From assembly GCF_000512695.2 (NCBI RefSeq), contig NZ_AZRW02000023.1:1289-65288 (forward strand): a stretch of DNA of 64,000 nucleotides. The letters are read 5' to 3'. The notes under the pieces are model-generated. The model worked only from the letters and a program-made list of their open reading frames with translations, was not told the origin of the DNA and made no database searches. Of the stretch, positions 26,427 through 35,209 are shown piece by piece. Position 1 is the first letter of the stretch; each line of letters starts with the position of its first letter. Source of the stretch: Pseudomonas sp. QTF5 (GTDB lineage Bacteria; Pseudomonadota; Gammaproteobacteria; Pseudomonadales; Pseudomonadaceae). The position numbers and the translations under genes were made by a program.

Positions 26427-27461
26427 TCAGGCCTGCTCTACCTGCTCGAGCCAGATCAGCAGGCGCAGCACTTCTTCAACTTCCTCAACCTGAATGAAGC
26501 TGTAGCGTTGATGGGTCTTGAAGATCCGCCGTGCCAGGGCGATGTCGCTTACCACCGGCACACCGACCTCCCGGGCATAGGCCCGGACAGCAAGGGCTCG
26601 CTGGTTGGTTTCCATCAGGGAAATGAACGGCAGCACCGTGATTTCCGGCCGGAAATACACACCGATCGCAATGTGTGTGGGGTTGGCGATGATCATGCGC
26701 GAGTTGCGCACGTCGGACTTGACCTGCTCCGACAGCAGCTCCATATGCAGGTCGCGCCGGCGTCCCTTGATTTCCGGATTACCGTCCTGCTCCTTGTGTT
26801 CGCGCTTTACCGAATGCAAATCCATCATCTGTTCTTTGATGAACAGCCAGTATTCGCACAGCGAATCGAGCACGACGATCAACAGGACGCACCCCAGAAA
26901 AGCCAACACCAGCACCAGCAGCAGGTGGCCCCAGATCGCAAACAGATCTGGCGCCTGGGCGAACAGTTGGGCAAACAGCAAATGCCGTTGCGTCACCCAG
27001 ACAATCCACAGCGCCATGGCAAAACTGCCCAGGTACAACAGCGCCTTGACCGTGTCCTTGACGGTGCGCAGGCTGAACAGTTTTTTGAAACCGTTGATTG
27101 GGTTCAAGGCCCCCAGGTTGAGCTTCAGCGCTTCACTGGCCAGCGCAAAACCACTTTGCAGCAACGCAGGCAAAGCGCTGGTCAACACGCACACCAACAG
27201 CAACGGCAACAACGCCTTGAGCCCGACGACCACCAACATCGCCGAATACTTTTGCAGGTCGGCGTCGAAATCACTGGCGATGATGCGCCGGTAGACTTCC
27301 ATGATTTCCAGCAGCGAACTGTTGAATACCATGTAGGTGATGCCGCACAGTGTCAGGCAGGTGACCACCAGGTCTTTGGCCTTGAAGGTCTGGCCCTTGC
27401 GCGAGGCATCCCGCAGACGCTTGGGGGTGGGTTTCTCAGTTTTCGACGCGCTGGAAGACAT
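26427..27461 (-). CDS. spaS: SctU/SpaS export apparatus switch protein
   Basis: A 344-residue FlhB/SctU protein with four membrane helices in the first ~205 residues and a cytoplasmic domain holding the autocleavage motif NPTH (260-263). Cleavage between Asn and Pro allows the switch from needle parts to translocators. The N-terminus (SASKTEKPTPKRLRDASRKGQ) is typical. It overlaps spaR by 26 bases and closes the inv/spa operon. Confidence 0.95.
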   Translation of the reverse strand: MSSSASKTEKPTPKRLRDASRKGQTFKAKDLVVTCLTLCGITYMVFNSSLLEIMEVYRRIIASDFDADLQKYSAMLVVVGLKALLPLLLVCVLTSALPALLQSGFALASEALKLNLGALNPINGFKKLFSLRTVKDTVKALLYLGSFAMALWIVWVTQRHLLFAQLFAQAPDLFAIWGHLLLVLVLAFLGCVLLIVVLDSLCEYWLFIKEQMMDLHSVKREHKEQDGNPEIKGRRRDLHMELLSEQVKSDVRNSRMIIANPTHIAIGVYFRPEITVLPFISLMETNQRALAVRAYAREVGVPVVSDIALARRIFKTHQRYSFIQVEEVEEVLRLLIWLEQVEQA

Positions 27462-28233
27462 CGGCGACCTCCCCGTTGAGGAAAGCGTCGGGCGCCTGGA
27501 ACTGGCTTCCCATGCGCAGGATTTCGTCCGGCAAGTGCGCGCCGAAATACAGGATCAACACCACCAGCGCCACCAGGCTCTTGACCGTCAGCGACACCGA
27601 AAACGCATTCATCTGCGGTGCATACCGCGAGAGCAATCCCAGTAATGCCTCGCTGACCAGTAACGTGGCCACCACCGGTGCGCTAATCACCAATGTCTTG
27701 CTGACCAGGGCATCGAGCAACGTCATGACGGGCTGCAACTGTATTTCGCAGCTGACCGGCGCGCAGATACGATAGCTATAGCCGACGGTTTCCAGCATCA
27801 ACAGCATCCCGCCGCCCTCGAGGTAAACCGCAGCGGCGAATAATTGCAGAAAGTTGGCCAACTCCGAGGTATCGACACCGTTGGCCGGGTCCACCGTGCT
27901 GCTGAGCATGGCGCCGCGCTGGTTGTCGATGAGATTGCCCATGGCGTGCAGCACCCAGAACGGCCAACACAGCAGGCACCCGAGCAGAGCGCCGATACCT
28001 GCCTCGCGCAATAACAGGCCGAAAAACGCTAGCCCGTCGAGACGAGGCAGCGGCTCACCTACGTACGCCCAGAACCCCAGCGCCACCAGCACGATCACCG
28101 CCTGACGTGGAGCGCCGGTCAGCACGCCGCTGTTCAAGAACGGCAACATGAAAAAAATCGGCGCCAGCCGCGCGAACCCCAGGAGCGCAGCGGCGAACAA
28201 CGCATACAGATCGAAAAACAGCGAAACCGTCAT
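27436..28233 (-). CDS. spaR: SctT/SpaR export apparatus protein
   Basis: A 265-residue integral membrane protein of the FliR/SctT family, part of the export gate. The start at 28233 (MTVSLFFDLYALF) is chosen; the open frame extends upstream over spaQ with non-family sequence. Conserved features include the DNQRGAMLSSTVDPANG segment and LEGGGMLLMLETVGYSY. It starts five bases inside the end of spaQ. Confidence 0.93.
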   Translation of the reverse strand: MTVSLFFDLYALFAAALLGFARLAPIFFMLPFLNSGVLTGAPRQAVIVLVALGFWAYVGEPLPRLDGLAFFGLLLREAGIGALLGCLLCWPFWVLHAMGNLIDNQRGAMLSSTVDPANGVDTSELANFLQLFAAAVYLEGGGMLLMLETVGYSYRICAPVSCEIQLQPVMTLLDALVSKTLVISAPVVATLLVSEALLGLLSRYAPQMNAFSVSLTVKSLVALVVLILYFGAHLPDEILRMGSQFQAPDAFLNGEVADVFQRVEN

Positions 28234-28237
28234 TGGC

Positions 28238-28492
28238 CTACCCCAGGGCCAGACGCATGACTTCACGACTGAAATCAAGCAAGGTTTCGCCGTACCAACC
28301 CGAGAGCAGGAACAGGCACGCCGCGACGGCCAACAGTTTGAAGCCGAACGGCAGCGTCTGCTCCTGCAACTGAGTGACGGTCTGCACCAGACCCACCACC
28401 AGCCCGACCACGGTGGCCACAATGATCGGCCAGGCCACCATCAACAGAATCAGGTACAGGGTTTTATTGCCGGCATACACCAGATCGTTCAT
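28238..28492 (-). CDS. spaQ: SctS/SpaQ export apparatus protein
   Basis: An 84-residue protein of the FliQ/SctS family with two membrane helices (about 10-35 and 47-68) separated by the polar turn TVTQLQEQTLPFGFK. Four copies are expected in the export gate. It lies between spaP and spaR in the usual order. Confidence 0.95.
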   Translation of the reverse strand: MNDLVYAGNKTLYLILLMVAWPIIVATVVGLVVGLVQTVTQLQEQTLPFGFKLLAVAACLFLLSGWYGETLLDFSREVMRLALG

Positions 28493-28501
28493 CAGGGCCC
28501 C

Positions 28502-29161
28502 CTAAGCCAGCAAGGTCAGGTATTGCTTGACCAGCCCGGTAGAAAGCAGCGCCCAGCCATCCAGGGCGACAAACAACACCAGCTTGATCGGCACTGAAAT
28601 GATCACCGGACTCATCATCATCATGCCCAGCGCCAGCAGGATGCTGGAGATCACCAGGTCGACGATCACGAACGGCAGATACAGGTAAAAGCCGATCTTG
28701 AAGGCACTCTTGATTTCGCTCAGTGCGTAAGCCGGTAACAGCGAAAACAGGGAAGGTTCAAGCTGATCATCATCGGGCAGTCCGGGCTCGGTTTCACTCT
28801 GGAGCGCCTGGGCGCGCTCGAAGAACTGCGCCAGTTCTGGATCAGTGTATTTGCGCAGGTAATCCTTGTAGCCACCCAAGCCGTTCTCGGCAAAATCCAC
28901 CACCGATTCCACGTCGGTGAACGCAATCTGTTGTTCCTTGTAGTAGCCATAGCCCTGTTTCATCACCGGCGTCATGACGAAAATCGCCATCATCAGCGCG
29001 ATGGCATTGAGCGACATGTTCGACGGCACCTGCTGCAGCCCGAGGGCGTTACGCACGATGACAAACACGATAGAAAACTTGATGTAACAGGTGCCGGCCG
29101 CGACCAGGAAGGGCAACAGTGAAGCGAAGGCCAGCAGCGCAATCAGCGAGACATCATTCAT
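28502..29161 (-). CDS. spaP: SctR/SpaP export apparatus protein
   Basis: A 219-residue FliP/SctR family protein and the main component of the export gate. The start MNDVSLIALLAFASLLPFL at 29161 fits the family; the longer frame upstream lies within spaO. Landmarks are GTCYIKFSIVFVIVRNALGLQQVPSN and SEIKSAFKIGFYLYLPF near residue 150. It overlaps spaO by eight bases. Confidence 0.94.
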   Translation of the reverse strand: MNDVSLIALLAFASLLPFLVAAGTCYIKFSIVFVIVRNALGLQQVPSNMSLNAIALMMAIFVMTPVMKQGYGYYKEQQIAFTDVESVVDFAENGLGGYKDYLRKYTDPELAQFFERAQALQSETEPGLPDDDQLEPSLFSLLPAYALSEIKSAFKIGFYLYLPFVIVDLVISSILLALGMMMMSPVIISVPIKLVLFVALDGWALLSTGLVKQYLTLLA

Positions 29162-29447
29162 CACTGGCGTTCCGATAGACCTCAAGCAATTCGACACCCA
29201 GTTGCGCGTCCAGCTGAACCAGCTCTCCCCGGGCAACCGGCTTGCCATTGGCCCGCACTTCGATGTGCTGCGAAGCGTCCGGATCCAGCGCAATGAGCTG
29301 GCCGTCGATGATGTGTTGTAACGCGCCCAGGTCGATGTCCCGGGTCGCCAGAACGAACTCCAGGCGAACCGGCAAATGAGCCAGCTCCCCACCGTTTGAA
29401 GGCTCGACAACCGCTTGCGTGTGCGAATCGACGGCAGTCAATTCCAT
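29154..29447 (-). CDS. spaO: Predicted internal-start product SctQ-C
   Basis: Inside spaO, codon 209 is ATG and has AAGAGGG seven bases upstream (29455-29461), a better ribosome site than those of most genes here. Translation from it would give a 97-residue protein covering just the last SPOA domain. Salmonella SpaO and Yersinia YscQ make such short forms from internal starts (near codon 203 in SpaO as I recall), and these are part of the sorting platform. Expression is inferred from the sequence only. Confidence 0.72.
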   Translation of the reverse strand: MELTAVDSHTQAVVEPSNGGELAHLPVRLEFVLATRDIDLGALQHIIDGQLIALDPDASQHIEVRANGKPVARGELVQLDAQLGVELLEVYRNASDE

Positions 29448-30071
29448 GTGTAAACCCTCTTCAGTGAACGTAAAAACGCCGATACCCCGCTCCGCCAGCA
29501 CACAGTGGTGCGTCAGTCGGGTGATCCGCAGAACATCGCCTTGCCTGAGCCGCCCATGGCTCGCGCGACTGAGGTGACTGACGCCCAACTGCAATACCAG
29601 GCGCAGCGGCAGATCGCTCAACCATGAAGCGGACTGCGGCGCCCTGTTTGAAGGTTGAGCCGATGGCAGATCCATCACCCAAACCCGGCCCCGAGCGGTA
29701 TCGAGCCATGGCAGTTGCTGCGCGCAAACGGAGTCGGTCAACTCGATCTCGGACAGATCCCGGTCATGCAACCCTTCCACCTCCAGCATCAGCGGGCGTG
29801 ACACCGCGCGAAACAGCCCGGCGATACTTTTCCCCGAGCACGCGTCGGGCAGCACTGATTGCAACTGCGGCAGTGAGTAGTGCAGCCAGTCGCCAGCCTG
29901 AATCAACCCACGCCAGTCCCCCTGTTCACCCCGCGCGCAAAAGCTCAGGAAACCGGACTGTCCATCAAGGTTGCCAACCCCCGCGCAATGACCGGCTTCG
30001 CGCCAACGCCGGACTGTCTGTAAACGCGAATGCGTCAGCGCATCCACCCGTCGCAGCACCAGCGTTCTCAT
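29154..30071 (-). CDS. spaO: SctQ/SpaO sorting-platform protein
   Basis: A 305-residue SpaO/YscQ protein of the cytoplasmic sorting platform that receives substrates. Two SPOA regions are expected, with the C-terminal one (about 225-300) clear: LPVRLEFVLATRDIDLGALQHI and the closing VARGELVQLDAQLGVELLEVY. The first two-thirds is divergent, as usual. A strong internal translation start lies at codon 209 and is listed separately. It overlaps invJ by four bases. Confidence 0.9.
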   Translation of the reverse strand: MRTLVLRRVDALTHSRLQTVRRWREAGHCAGVGNLDGQSGFLSFCARGEQGDWRGLIQAGDWLHYSLPQLQSVLPDACSGKSIAGLFRAVSRPLMLEVEGLHDRDLSEIELTDSVCAQQLPWLDTARGRVWVMDLPSAQPSNRAPQSASWLSDLPLRLVLQLGVSHLSRASHGRLRQGDVLRITRLTHHCVLAERGIGVFTFTEEGLHMELTAVDSHTQAVVEPSNGGELAHLPVRLEFVLATRDIDLGALQHIIDGQLIALDPDASQHIEVRANGKPVARGELVQLDAQLGVELLEVYRNASDE

Positions 30072-30991
30072 GCCGGATGTTCCTGCTGCTCTTCCTGCTC
30101 ATCGTCCGGCGACTGACGCGAACCATGACGGGATTGCTCATCCGCGGTATCAGCGAGGCGCCAGTGGCTTTCGCGAACCTGATCGAAAGGCTCCCTGAGG
30201 TGCTCGAGAACCTGCGGATTACTGGGATTGAGCACCAGGTTCTGCGCGAACTCTCCTGGCAGTCGAGTGATCGTGACTTGGCCACTGGCAGTACCTTTGC
30301 TGAACGGAATCTGCAAAAAATTCCGACTGGCGCCCGCAGCTTCTTCGAGGGTGATGTCCGACGGTGGTGAAGGTGGCAAGGTTGCCGAAGGGACGGTGAC
30401 CGGTGACGCCATTGTGGGGGCACTTCGCGGAGCCTGAGCGACGGGCAGCGCCTCGGGCAGATCAACAAGATTGTCTGCAACGGCTGGCTTGCCGGGTGGC
30501 GGTGACAGATCAACCGGCGCCGATTCCATCGGACGCGACAGTCGATCCGGCAATGGCTGAGACTGAGGTAGAGGCTGAGGTTGAGATTGCGGTGACAGTG
30601 GTTGTGGTGCGCTGTTGGTCCGCGGTAGTGGCAGCGGCGCTTCGACGGTCGATGCCGGGATCGTCACCCGCTCCATCGCCGAAAGCACAGGCTCCATCTG
30701 GCGCGATGCGGATCGTCCTTGCGCGGCAGGCACTTCAACCTGCGCCTGTAAATCATGACGCTCGATGATCCCCGCGCTTGACGAAGGAGCCGGTGGAAGC
30801 CTGTCATGGCGACCCGTCCCCATCATCGGTCGATGACGCACCAGCAAGGCGGCCGCCAGATCCAGCAGCCCTTGCGGCAGCTCGTCCTCTTCAACGGGTA
30901 TCAATTTATCCTTCAGCTCATCCACCGGACCGTCATGGCCCGGCGCTTCAACTGAAGCCGGTAACCTTGGCACCACACTCATCTCTCTCAT
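30068..30991 (-). CDS. invJ: SctP/InvJ-type needle-length regulator
   Basis: A 307-residue, strongly Pro/Ser/Gln-rich protein in the InvJ/SpaN position. The middle (about 115-225) is low-complexity with many PQPLP-type repeats. The conserved part is C-terminal (about 225-280, LQIPFSKGTASGQVTITRLPG). Members are secreted and set needle length and the substrate switch. GGAG lies seven bases before the ATG. Sequence conservation in this family is weak, so the call leans on order and composition. Confidence 0.75.
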   Translation of the reverse strand: MREMSVVPRLPASVEAPGHDGPVDELKDKLIPVEEDELPQGLLDLAAALLVRHRPMMGTGRHDRLPPAPSSSAGIIERHDLQAQVEVPAAQGRSASRQMEPVLSAMERVTIPASTVEAPLPLPRTNSAPQPLSPQSQPQPLPQSQPLPDRLSRPMESAPVDLSPPPGKPAVADNLVDLPEALPVAQAPRSAPTMASPVTVPSATLPPSPPSDITLEEAAGASRNFLQIPFSKGTASGQVTITRLPGEFAQNLVLNPSNPQVLEHLREPFDQVRESHWRLADTADEQSRHGSRQSPDDEQEEQQEHPA

Positions 30992-31443
30992 CGCCGTACT
31001 CCGGTCATCTCTTCAATTTCTCGTTCTTCGCGACGCACGTGTTCAAGCCGTTGGACACGCAGCAGCTGCTGGACAGACCGTTCATATTTGCCATGTTGGC
31101 GCTGCAGTAAACGCAGCTGTTCGCGTTGTTCGCACAACGATTGATCGACCTGCCGGCACTCCCGATCAACGCGATCGCGCTCCAGCTGCACCAGGTGAAT
31201 CTGCCGCCGGATCACCGCTTGACGCCTCAGTAATGCGAGCAGTTGGCCGTGGTCGAGCACGCAGTCCTGCGCGCGATGGCTGGCCAGCAGGCTGTGCAGC
31301 GACGCTTCCTGTTCCGCAAAACCCGCCAGCTCCTGACGCAATGGCAGCAACTGCTGTTGCGTGCGCAAAACAGCCCGTTCGCAGCGTTGTTGACGGGTAT
31401 CGCTCAGCGCCAGCAACCGGCGCCTGTCAGGCAATGAGTTCAT
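30988..31443 (-). CDS. invI: SctO/InvI central stalk protein
   Basis: A 151-residue protein that is nearly all Arg/Gln/Glu/Leu-rich coiled coil, like FliJ, YscO and SpaM. It is expected to sit as a stalk between the ATPase hexamer and the export gate. It lies between the ATPase and InvJ genes with overlaps on both sides (17 and 4 bases). Confidence 0.85.
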   Translation of the reverse strand: MNSLPDRRRLLALSDTRQQRCERAVLRTQQQLLPLRQELAGFAEQEASLHSLLASHRAQDCVLDHGQLLALLRRQAVIRRQIHLVQLERDRVDRECRQVDQSLCEQREQLRLLQRQHGKYERSVQQLLRVQRLEHVRREEREIEEMTGVRR

Positions 31444-32713
31444 TCAGACTCCGCAGCGACTCTTCAGGTGAGGAATGCTCGTTCGTTGGCTGACGCAGCC
31501 AGTCGATCAGGGCATCGCGGCGTTGCATGGCGTGATCATTGGCCGCGTCGGCGCCCGGTGTGTACTCCCCCAAGTCGAGGAATATCTGCAACTGCTCGAG
31601 GCGCGCCAAAAGCTCACGGGTGGACGATGCCAGTTGTTGAACCTGTGTGGTCGTGACCTGGGTCGCCACGCGGCTGACGCTGCGCAACACATCGATGGCG
31701 GGAAAATGGCCCTTGGCGGCCAGATCGCGGCTCAGATAAATATGCCCGTCGAGAATCGACCGGATCTCTTCGGCCATCGGGTCCGGCTCGTCATCGCTTT
31801 CCAGTAGCACCGTGTACCAGGCTGTGATGCTGCCCCGAGCCGTGACACCGGGGCGTTCCAGCAGGCGCGGCAAGGCATCGAACACCGAGGCTGGGTAACC
31901 CCGGCGTGCCGGCGCTTCGCCAGCCGCCAGTGCCAGGTCGCGCCGTGCCCGGGCATAACGGGTCAACGAGTCCAGCAACAGCACCACGCGCTGACCCCGG
32001 TCGCGGAAGTACTCGGCGATGGCCGTGGCCTGCAGTGCGGCGTTGCAGCGATCCACCGACGAAAAGTCCGAGGTCGCGAACACCAGCACACAGCGCGAGC
32101 GTTTTTCAGACTGGCGCAGATGTTCAACGAATTCGGTCACCTCTCGCCCGCGTTCGCCGATCAGGCCAATGACGAAAACGTCCGCCTCGGTGTGCTGGAT
32201 CAACATGTTGAGCAGCGAGGTTTTGCCCGATCCGGCGGCGGCAAATATGCCGATGCGCTGACCGACACCGCACGTCAGCAAACCATCGATGGCCCGAATG
32301 CCGGTCATCAAGGGTGACGCCACCGGTCGACGTTGATGGTATGCCGGAGGATCGGCGTCCACCGGGCAGTCCTGCTCATCAAAGCCCGTCGACGGTGCCA
32401 GTCGCTCCACAATCCTGCCGTGTGGATCGACCACGCTGCCGAGCATGGCCTCGCTGCAAGACAGGCGTAACACTGAGCCAGTCGGCACGATCAGCGACTC
32501 TCGGGACAGCCCTCGTGCATCTCCCAGCAAACTGAGCAGTACCACGCCCGGCTTGAAACCGATCACTTGCGCCCTGGCCGTCACCTGCGACGAACGCCAG
32601 TGCTGGCGGACCTCGCAGACTTCACCGATGACCACACCGACCAGTGCCGCTTCGATCAACGGGCCGCTCAAGCGCAAGGGGTGAGCCGCGCGTCGCTCCA
32701 GCCGCGCGGTCAT
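31427..32713 (-). CDS. invC: SctN/InvC type III ATPase
   Basis: The 428-residue ATPase that unfolds and releases substrates from chaperones. Walker A is AAAGSGKT (Lys164), followed by VIGLIGERGREVTEF and the Walker B-like VVLLLDSLTRYARARRD. I chose the ATG at 32713, which overlaps the invB stop as ATGA and gives an N-terminus the same length as InvC (family GPxIEA at residue 17). An ATG six codons upstream (32731) is also possible. It is a cytoplasmic hexamer in family members. Confidence 0.94.
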   Translation of the reverse strand: MTARLERRAAHPLRLSGPLIEAALVGVVIGEVCEVRQHWRSSQVTARAQVIGFKPGVVLLSLLGDARGLSRESLIVPTGSVLRLSCSEAMLGSVVDPHGRIVERLAPSTGFDEQDCPVDADPPAYHQRRPVASPLMTGIRAIDGLLTCGVGQRIGIFAAAGSGKTSLLNMLIQHTEADVFVIGLIGERGREVTEFVEHLRQSEKRSRCVLVFATSDFSSVDRCNAALQATAIAEYFRDRGQRVVLLLDSLTRYARARRDLALAAGEAPARRGYPASVFDALPRLLERPGVTARGSITAWYTVLLESDDEPDPMAEEIRSILDGHIYLSRDLAAKGHFPAIDVLRSVSRVATQVTTTQVQQLASSTRELLARLEQLQIFLDLGEYTPGADAANDHAMQRRDALIDWLRQPTNEHSSPEESLRSLNELIA

Positions 32714-33117
32714 AAGCGCAGGATGGCGCATAACGCTTCGATCTCGGCCACGAAAGCGTCCAGGGCCTGGGCGAAATGCTCGGCGTCGCGAAGGGCCTGT
32801 TCGTTACACATCAAGCGCAACTCGAGCTGACCTTGAACCTCGCACAGGTGCAACTGCCCACTGCGGGACCAGCGACTGCCCTGGAGCAAAAACTGCCACA
32901 GATCGACGGCGCAATGGTCGAACGCATGGGGCCTGACTTCCGTGATCGACGCCCAGACCCACACTTCCCCGTCCACGTCGCCCACGCTGATATTGGGCAA
33001 ATCCTTCATCTGCAATTCAATCGTACTGTGGCTGTCGAAGTGGCCCAGTTGCCCGCCTGTACAGCCGCTGTGCAACAGCGCTTCGCGCAGCAACCGGGCA
33101 ATGTCCATCTGTCTCAT
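32710..33117 (-). CDS. invB: InvB/SpaK-type secretion chaperone
   Basis: A 135-residue acidic protein in the InvB position between invA and invC. InvB/SpaK are class IB chaperones serving several effectors, such as SipA and SopE in Salmonella. The alternating helix-strand-helix layout and IARLLREALLHSGC opening fit. Its clients here may include the DcpS-like proteins, since no other effector chaperone is seen. The ATG at 33117 is chosen; one at 33108 is possible. Confidence 0.82.
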   Translation of the reverse strand: MRQMDIARLLREALLHSGCTGGQLGHFDSHSTIELQMKDLPNISVGDVDGEVWVWASITEVRPHAFDHCAVDLWQFLLQGSRWSRSGQLHLCEVQGQLELRLMCNEQALRDAEHFAQALDAFVAEIEALCAILRL

Positions 33118-33130
33118 TTACCGGGTTTCC

Positions 33131-35185
33131 TTAAAGGGTCTTGATGACATTGACCGAGATGGTTTCCGAGATTTCACCGAACGACATCACGTCCAGTTCA
33201 CGGAATTTCCCCTCGATCAGTTTCTTGATGTAGCGCCGCACATCGACCGAACACAGCACCACCATGTCCTTGTGTGGAATGTGCAAGCTGTCCAGGCCGA
33301 CGCTGAGTCGGTCCATCAGTTCTTCTGCGTCAGCCGGTTCCAGATTGACGAAACTGCCGCCCGAGGTTTGCCGGATACCCTTGCGCACCACGTCTTCAAA
33401 TTCCGGCGACAGCAGCAGCACGCGTAGGTCATTGCCATGGGCGAACTTGTTACTGATGTAGCGCGCCATCGCGCCGCGCACGTGTTCGACCAGCACCAGC
33501 ACGTCCTTTTCCCGCGATGCCCAATGGGCCAGCGATTCCAGAATCAACTTCATGTTGCGCACGGAAATGCGCTCGCCGATCAGTCGCTGCAGGACCTCGG
33601 CAATCTTTTGCACAGTGACGTGGCGGTACACTTCCTTCAGCAGATCGGGATAGCGGCTTTCCATCTCGTCAAGCAGCTGTTTGGTTTCCTGCACCCCGAA
33701 AAACTCCTGGATGTTGCGTGCCAGCAACGTCACCAGACAGCGGTAGCACTCGTCGTAGGCCGGGCGCAGTTGGTAACCCAATTGCTGCACCCGCTCCTTG
33801 TCGTCGGCGTTGATCCAGATGCCGCCCGACCGGTTACTGTCGGTGCCGCGCACCAGCGCGAAACCCATGGGTTCGAGGTCGGGTGAATAGTCGAGCAGGC
33901 GCCAATGATCGAAATGGATGTCGAACTGATCGGCGCGCACTTCGTTGATCAGCACGGCGATTTGGTGAGGCGGCAAGGTGTCACTGGCGCGTAATAGAGG
34001 CTCGGGGATTCGCAGCCCGTAATCGACAAAGAACTGGCTGCGAAAGCGCGCCATCAATCGAGCGTCTTTCAACTCGCCCAGGCGCGCGGTCGGCACCAGC
34101 AGCATCAAGGCGATGGTCTCGGTGGCGATGCTGTCGACGTCGTCCAGCAAACCCAGCTCGGTGTTCGCTTCATCAGGTGCTGGCAGGTTCCCGCGCGCTT
34201 CGCCAGACTGGCCCGCAACCCTGGAAGCCTTGCGATGCCGGAAAAACACCACCAGCCCCAGCACGCCGGCAATCGGCAAAAACGTCATCAACGGGAAACC
34301 CGGCAGCAGGCCAACGCCCACCGCCAGCAACGCGGTCACGCCCAGAACGAAGGGGTTGCCCAACATTTGGGCGAGCATGTTGCGGCCCAGATTGTTGTCA
34401 TCGCCGTTCACGCGGGTCACGATGAAACCGGCGCCGATGGCAATCAGCAGCGCGGGGATCTGTGCCACCAGACCATCACCGATGGTCAGCAAGGTATAGG
34501 TCGACAGCGCGCTGGACATGTCCATGCCCATCTGCCCGACCCCGATGGCCATGCCACCAATGAAGTTGACGAAGATGATGATGATGCCGGCAATTGCATC
34601 GCCCTTGATGAACTTCATCGCGCCGTCGAATGAGCCGTACAACTGGCTTTCACGTTCCAGCACGCTGCGTTTTTCCCGGGCCTCTTCGGCACTGATCGCG
34701 CCGGCCTTGAGGTCGCCGTCAATACTCATCTGCTTGCCCGGCATGCCGTCCAAGGAAAAGCGCGCCGCCACCTCGGCCACCCGCTCCGACCCCTTGGTGA
34801 TCACGATGAATTGAACAATGGTGACGATGGAGAAAATCACAAAGCCCACCACCAGGCTTTCACCGATCACGAATTCGCCGAACGAGGCGATGATGTCCCC
34901 GGCGTCGGCCTGGCTCAGAATCAATCGGCTCGTACTGATCGACAGCGCCAGGCGGAACAGCGTGGTCAGCAGCAGCAAGGCCGGAAACGTCGAATAGCTG
35001 AGGATGCGTTCGATGTAGAACGACCCCATGAACACCAGCAGCGAAATGACAATGTTCAGGCCGATGAGAAAATCCACCAGCACGGTCGGCAGTGGAATGA
35101 TCAGCATGGCGATGATCATCACCATCAGCGTCAGGATCAGCAGTTCGGGGCGCGCGCTGACGTTGCGCAAAAAGATATTGAGCAT
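33131..35185 (-). CDS. invA: SctV/InvA export gate protein
   Basis: The 684-residue FlhA/SctV protein. About seven to eight membrane helices fill the first ~320 residues, with the FHIPEP-type conserved block from GSFYIERILSYSTFPA through ITKGSERVAEVAARFSLDGMPGKQ. The large cytoplasmic domain follows (GIRQTSGG, CSVDVRRYIKKLIEG). It is highly similar to Salmonella InvA as I recall it, more than any other gene here. It forms the nonameric ring that receives substrates. Confidence 0.97.
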   Translation of the reverse strand: MLNIFLRNVSARPELLILTLMVMIIAMLIIPLPTVLVDFLIGLNIVISLLVFMGSFYIERILSYSTFPALLLLTTLFRLALSISTSRLILSQADAGDIIASFGEFVIGESLVVGFVIFSIVTIVQFIVITKGSERVAEVAARFSLDGMPGKQMSIDGDLKAGAISAEEAREKRSVLERESQLYGSFDGAMKFIKGDAIAGIIIIFVNFIGGMAIGVGQMGMDMSSALSTYTLLTIGDGLVAQIPALLIAIGAGFIVTRVNGDDNNLGRNMLAQMLGNPFVLGVTALLAVGVGLLPGFPLMTFLPIAGVLGLVVFFRHRKASRVAGQSGEARGNLPAPDEANTELGLLDDVDSIATETIALMLLVPTARLGELKDARLMARFRSQFFVDYGLRIPEPLLRASDTLPPHQIAVLINEVRADQFDIHFDHWRLLDYSPDLEPMGFALVRGTDSNRSGGIWINADDKERVQQLGYQLRPAYDECYRCLVTLLARNIQEFFGVQETKQLLDEMESRYPDLLKEVYRHVTVQKIAEVLQRLIGERISVRNMKLILESLAHWASREKDVLVLVEHVRGAMARYISNKFAHGNDLRVLLLSPEFEDVVRKGIRQTSGGSFVNLEPADAEELMDRLSVGLDSLHIPHKDMVVLCSVDVRRYIKKLIEGKFRELDVMSFGEISETISVNVIKTL

Positions 35186-35209
35186 GAAAAGTTCAGATTC
35201 CTGGAAACG

